From the NCBI GenBank assembly GCA_934647235.1, contig CAKUFG010000011.1:20968-84967 (forward strand): a stretch of 64,000 bases of DNA. The letters run 5' to 3'. The translations under genes were made by a program, and so were the position numbers. Below the pieces are notes generated by a model that was not told where the DNA came from, searched no databases, and was given only the letters and a program-made list of their open reading frames with translations. This stretch comes from an uncultured Clostridia bacterium (lineage in GTDB: Bacteria > Bacillota > Clostridia > Christensenellales > Aristaeellaceae). This document shows positions 60,868 through 64,000 of this stretch, piece by piece; position 1 is the stretch's first letter; each line of letters starts with the position of its first letter.

Positions 60868-61785
60868 TCAATGCATCGCGGCGGCGATCTGCGCGCCCAG
60901 GGCGACGTTGTTAAGCACCAGCTTGATATTGCTCTTCAGGCTCTCGCCGCCCGTCAGCTCGCACACGCGCGCCAGCAGGAAGGGCGTGGTCGCCTTGCCC
61001 TTGACGCCCTGCTCCTTGGCCTCGGCCAGCGCCTGGTTGATGGCCGCGTCGATCACATCCTTGGGCATGGCATACTGATGCGGGATGGGATTGGTGATCA
61101 GCATGCCGCCGGGATAGCCCATATCGCGCTGCGCGGTAATAGCGTCGGCAATTTCCTCGGGAGAATCCATGCGGTAATCAACCCTGAAATCGCTTTCATC
61201 AGTATAGAAGGCGGGCAGCTTTTCGGTGCGGTAGCCCAGCACGGGCACGCCCTTGGTCTCCAGGTATTCCAGCGTCAGACCCAGATCCAGAATGCTCTTT
61301 GCACCCGCGCAGACCACGGCCACAGGCGTGCGCGCCAGCTCCTCCAGATCGGCGGAAATGTCCATCGTTACCTCAGCGCCGCGATGCACGCCGCCGATGC
61401 CGCCCGTGGCAAACACGCGGATGCCCGCCATGGCGGCCACAATCATGGTAGCAGCAACAGTGGTTGCGCCGTCCGCGCCGCGCGCAGCCAGGATAGGCAG
61501 ATCGCGGCGGCTGGCCTTGGCCACCTTGGGGCCGGCCTTGGCCAGGTATTCCAGCTCTTCATCGGTCAGGCCCGCGCAGAGCTTGCCGTGGATGATTGCC
61601 ACCGTAGCGGGCTCCACGCCGTGCTTGCGGGCTTCCGCCTCGCACAGGCGGGCGGTTTCCAGATTCTGGGGATACGGCATGCCGTGGCTGATAATGGTGC
61701 TTTCCAGCGCCAGCACAGGACGGCCCTCGTCCAGCGCTTTTTTCACAGCAGGCGAAATTTTGAGATACTTATGCAGATTTTCCAT
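60868..61785 (-). CDS. psuG: Pseudouridine-5'-phosphate glycosidase
   Basis: 305 residues. Family motifs include ALESTIISHGMPYPQNLETA, TVAIIHGKLCAGLTDEELEYLA, KASRRDLP (catalytic Lys region), GIGGVHRGAEVTMDISADL and CAGAKSILDLGLTLEYLET. It cleaves pseudouridine 5'-phosphate to uracil and ribose 5-phosphate. AAAGGAG precedes the start. It follows psuK by 6 bases; the pair forms the complete pseudouridine degradation pathway. Confidence 0.95.
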   Translation of the reverse strand: MENLHKYLKISPAVKKALDEGRPVLALESTIISHGMPYPQNLETARLCEAEARKHGVEPATVAIIHGKLCAGLTDEELEYLAKAGPKVAKASRRDLPILAARGADGATTVAATMIVAAMAGIRVFATGGIGGVHRGAEVTMDISADLEELARTPVAVVCAGAKSILDLGLTLEYLETKGVPVLGYRTEKLPAFYTDESDFRVDYRMDSPEEIADAITAQRDMGYPGGMLITNPIPHQYAMPKDVIDAAINQALAEAKEQGVKGKATTPFLLARVCELTGGESLKSNIKLVLNNVALGAQIAAAMH

Positions 61786-61791
61786 TGCAAA

Positions 61792-62640
61792 TCACTCCTT
61801 TTGATCTATATCGAGTAAAAAACGCCGCGCGCAGCGGATACCCTCCCGGGCGCACTGCAGCGTGTTTTTACCGCTTGCCAAGGCCATGGCGATTCCTGCG
61901 CACATGGCGTCCCCCGCGCCGGTCTTGGGCGCGTCGGTGGATTGGAGAACCGGCACGATACCGCATTCCTGCGCGTCCGCGTACAGCACGCCATCCGCCC
62001 CAAGGGAGATGAACACTCGCTGCACACCCTGCGCAAGCAAGGCATGGGCGCAGTTCTCGGGCGCATCGCAGCCGGTCAGCGCGCGGGCTTCGTAAATATT
62101 GGGCTTGATGGCCGTCAGATGCGGCAGCGCCGCGCGGACGCGCTCCGCCTTGGCGCAGCTGACAGGATCCAGCAGCGTAGGAAGTTTCAGCTCCTGCGCC
62201 AGAAAGGCCAGCGTATCGGCCGGGGCGTTTGCATCCAGCACGCACAGATCAAAGCCCGCCAGAACAGGCAGTACAGACCGCGCATAGCCGCAGTCCAGCC
62301 GCTTAGTCAAGGCCATATCGTTCATGGCCAGCAGCATGTCGCCGTCCAGATCGTGCATGCACAGATACACGCACGCGCCGCCCTCACAGTAAAGCGCATG
62401 CTGCAGCGAAATACCGCGTTTTTGACAATCCGCACGCAAGGTATCGGACATCGCGTCGCTGCCAAGCACGGTAAACAGCTCGCACTGCGCGCCGTTTTCC
62501 GCCAGGCGTGCGGCGATGTTGCGCCCTACCCCGCCGGGCTGCATCTGAATATGGCCGATGTTGGAATCCCGCAAGCGCAGCGGATGATCGGTGCGCCCAC
62601 AGATATCCATGTTCATGCCGCCAAATACCGCTATTTTCAT
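61792..62640 (-). CDS. psuK: PfkB family kinase, probable pseudouridine kinase
   Basis: 282 residues. The ribokinase fold has GGMNMDICGRTDHPLRLRDS, PGGVGRNIAARLAENGA and the C-terminal anion-hole motif APKTGAGDAMCAGIAMA with the catalytic Asp. It should phosphorylate pseudouridine for PsuG, an assignment drawn from adjacency and family. It lies 9 bases after queA. A specific uptake gene is not seen. Confidence 0.9.
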   Translation of the reverse strand: MKIAVFGGMNMDICGRTDHPLRLRDSNIGHIQMQPGGVGRNIAARLAENGAQCELFTVLGSDAMSDTLRADCQKRGISLQHALYCEGGACVYLCMHDLDGDMLLAMNDMALTKRLDCGYARSVLPVLAGFDLCVLDANAPADTLAFLAQELKLPTLLDPVSCAKAERVRAALPHLTAIKPNIYEARALTGCDAPENCAHALLAQGVQRVFISLGADGVLYADAQECGIVPVLQSTDAPKTGAGDAMCAGIAMALASGKNTLQCAREGIRCARRFLLDIDQKE

Positions 62641-62649
62641 GGCTTTTCC

Positions 62650-63690
62650 TTATTTCAACAAATCGCTGCCCAGCAGCATGCAGTCGCCGAAGCTGAAGAA
62701 GCGATAGCGCTTCTCCACCGCCTCGGCATAGGCGGCCAGCGCGTTTTCACGTCCCATCATGGCCGAAACCAGCATCAGCAGCGTGCTTTGCGGCAGGTGG
62801 AAGTTGGTCAGCAGCATATCAACCGCCTTGATGGGCACGCCGGGCTTGATAAAGATATCCGTCATGCCGCTGCCGGGATGCACCACGCCATCCGCGTCCG
62901 CCACGGTTTCAATGGTGCGCATGGAGGTGGTGCCGATGCACAGCAGTCGCCCGCCGTTTTGACGCGCGCGGTTGATGCGATCCGCCGCATCCTGCGACAC
63001 CTCATAGTATTCGCTGTGCATGATATGACGATCCACCTCTTCTTCCTTGACAGGGCGGAAGGTGCCAAGTCCCACATGCAGCAGCACCGGCACCACATCC
63101 ACGCCCATATCGCGCACCTTCTGCAATAGCTCGGGCGTAAAATGCAGGCCGGCGGTAGGCGCGGCGGCGCTGCCATCCAGGCGCGCGTAGACCGTCTGAT
63201 AGCGCGTAGGATCGTCCAGTTTCTCGTGAATATAGGGCGGCAGGGGCATCTCCCCCAGCTTGTCCAGCAGGCTTTCAAACACACCCTCATAAATAAAGCG
63301 CACCACGCGCCCGCCCGCGTCCGTTGTATCCAGAATTTCCGCGCGCAGAAGCCCATCGCCAAAGGCTACCGTATCGCCCTGATGCAGGCGGCGGCCCGGC
63401 TTTACCAGCGTTTCCCAAGTGTTCATATCCCGGCGGCGCAGCAGCAGCACCTCGGTGGGCACGCCCGTGCTTTCCTTAACGCCCAGCAAGCGCGCGGGAA
63501 TCACGCGCGTTTCATTGAGCACCATCACATCGCCCGGACGCAGGAACTGCGGCAGCTCGCGGAAAATATGATCCTCGCGCCGCGCGTTGTTGCGGTTGCA
63601 GACCATCATGCGGCTGGAATCGCGCGGCTCCACCGGCGTTTGGGCAATCAGCTCTTCCGGAAGATGATAATCAAAATCGCTTGTTTTCAT
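62650..63690 (-). CDS. queA: S-adenosylmethionine:tRNA ribosyltransferase-isomerase QueA
   Basis: 346 residues. It has the start SDFDYHLPEELIAQTPVEPRDSSR, VLNETRVIPARL, PTAGLHFT and VGLGTFRPV, all standard. It makes epoxyqueuosine at the wobble base of GUN-anticodon tRNAs. I chose ATG 63690; ATG 63702 sits directly on the purine-rich AAAGGAA. It follows ruvB, a common pairing (ruvB-queA). Confidence 0.95.
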   Translation of the reverse strand: MKTSDFDYHLPEELIAQTPVEPRDSSRMMVCNRNNARREDHIFRELPQFLRPGDVMVLNETRVIPARLLGVKESTGVPTEVLLLRRRDMNTWETLVKPGRRLHQGDTVAFGDGLLRAEILDTTDAGGRVVRFIYEGVFESLLDKLGEMPLPPYIHEKLDDPTRYQTVYARLDGSAAAPTAGLHFTPELLQKVRDMGVDVVPVLLHVGLGTFRPVKEEEVDRHIMHSEYYEVSQDAADRINRARQNGGRLLCIGTTSMRTIETVADADGVVHPGSGMTDIFIKPGVPIKAVDMLLTNFHLPQSTLLMLVSAMMGRENALAAYAEAVEKRYRFFSFGDCMLLGSDLLK

Positions 63691-63732
63691 GCCAAAGCTC
63701 ATTTCCTTTTATGCTGTATTTCTAAAGGCGGC

Positions 63733-64000
63733 TTAATCCTCATCTGACGGATCCAGGAGCGAGCCCTGCTCCACTATTTCGGCCAGAGAAGCAGGCTTTA
63801 CGCGCCCCAGATGCTCATAGGCCGCTGCGGTACAGATGCGGCCGCGCGGCGTGCGCTGGATAAAGCCTAACTGCAAAAGATACGGCTCGTACACATCCTC
63901 AATGGTATTGGCGTCCTCACCTGTAGACGCGGCCAATGTATCCAGCCCCACCGGGCCACCGCCGAACTTATCGATCATCGTAGTCAGCAGGGTACGATCC
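63733..64000 (-). CDS. ruvB: Holliday junction helicase RuvB (5' end outside window)
   Basis: Only the last 88 residues are inside the window: the C-terminal winged helix with MIDKFGGGPVGLDTLAASTGED and EPYLLQLGFIQRTPRGR, which is diagnostic for RuvB. The ATPase part lies beyond 64000. It drives branch migration with RuvA. The stop is 42 bases before the queA start. Confidence 0.93.
   Translation of the reverse strand, partial: DRTLLTTMIDKFGGGPVGLDTLAASTGEDANTIEDVYEPYLLQLGFIQRTPRGRICTAAAYEHLGRVKPASLAEIVEQGSLLDPSDED

Overview
The window is a stretch of chromosome from a clostridial Firmicute of fairly high GC content. Four lines of evidence support this. Sporulation genes are present (yqfC-yqfD, gerW). 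A T-box leader precedes thrS. The gene clusters are typical of Firmicutes: phoH-pgpH-ybeY-era, ylxM-ffh-rpsP-khpA-rimM-trmD, dnaG-rpoD-trmK-nif3, and maf-mreBCD-pbp-minD-rodA. Strong TTGACA/TATAAT promoters and class A RNase P RNA are also seen. Most of the window is housekeeping DNA with tightly packed operons and many ATGA or TGATG overlaps. I see no CRISPR array, rRNA gene, intact insertion sequence or prophage. Both ends cut genes: an ABC permease at 1 and ruvB at 64000.

Layout. 1-3.4 kb: ATPase and two permeases of a BMP-type nucleoside importer. 3.5-11.5 kb: a minus-strand cluster yqfC-yqfD-phoH-pgpH-ybeY/cdd-era plus a multipass membrane protein. 11.5-15 kb: a histidine-less HPr paralogue, gltX and glnS. 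15-22 kb: a plus-strand run of a glycerophosphodiesterase, greA, lysS with an extra tRNA-binding domain, an unknown membrane-anchored protein, a HAD-thymidylate kinase fusion, and mnmA. 22-23.4 kb: a sugar isomerase-like gene divergent from a MarR regulator. 23.4-26.6 kb: T-box, thrS and a lone zinc-binding lipoprotein. 26.7-30.2 kb: DUF2953 protein, gerW, a DD-carboxypeptidase, rluB and mnmM. 30.2-34 kb: ylxM-ffh-rpsP-khpA-rimM-trmD. 34-35.3 kb: an Eis-like acetyltransferase. 35.5-41 kb: dnaG-rpoD-trmK-nif3-zinc ribbon gene-rnpB. 41-43 kb: lexA, a Cys-rich mini-protein and a tyrosine recombinase. 43.07-43.51 kb: an AT-rich island bounded by inverted repeats. 43.5-51.7 kb: the cell-elongation operon maf-mreB-mreC-mreD-pbp2-minD-rodA. 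51.8-56.6 kb: recN, argR, a VanW protein and a PHP phosphoesterase. 56.6-60.5 kb: ftsH, hpt and tilS. 60.7 kb: tRNA-Pro(GGG). 60.9-64 kb: psuG, psuK, queA and ruvB.

Themes. The window is rich in translation and RNA maturation: four aminoacyl-tRNA synthetases, six tRNA-modifying enzymes (mnmA, mnmM, trmD, trmK, tilS, queA), ybeY, era, rimM, rluB and rnpB. Three gene fusions stand out: YbeY-cytidine deaminase, HAD phosphatase-thymidylate kinase, and LysRS with an EMAP/Trbp111-type domain. The most unusual non-coding structure is the island at 43.07-43.51 kb. Three copies of a 16-bp motif frame it, and one copy touches the start of a tyrosine recombinase gene, so the motif may be that enzyme's recombination site. 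I found no complete new defence or mobile system.
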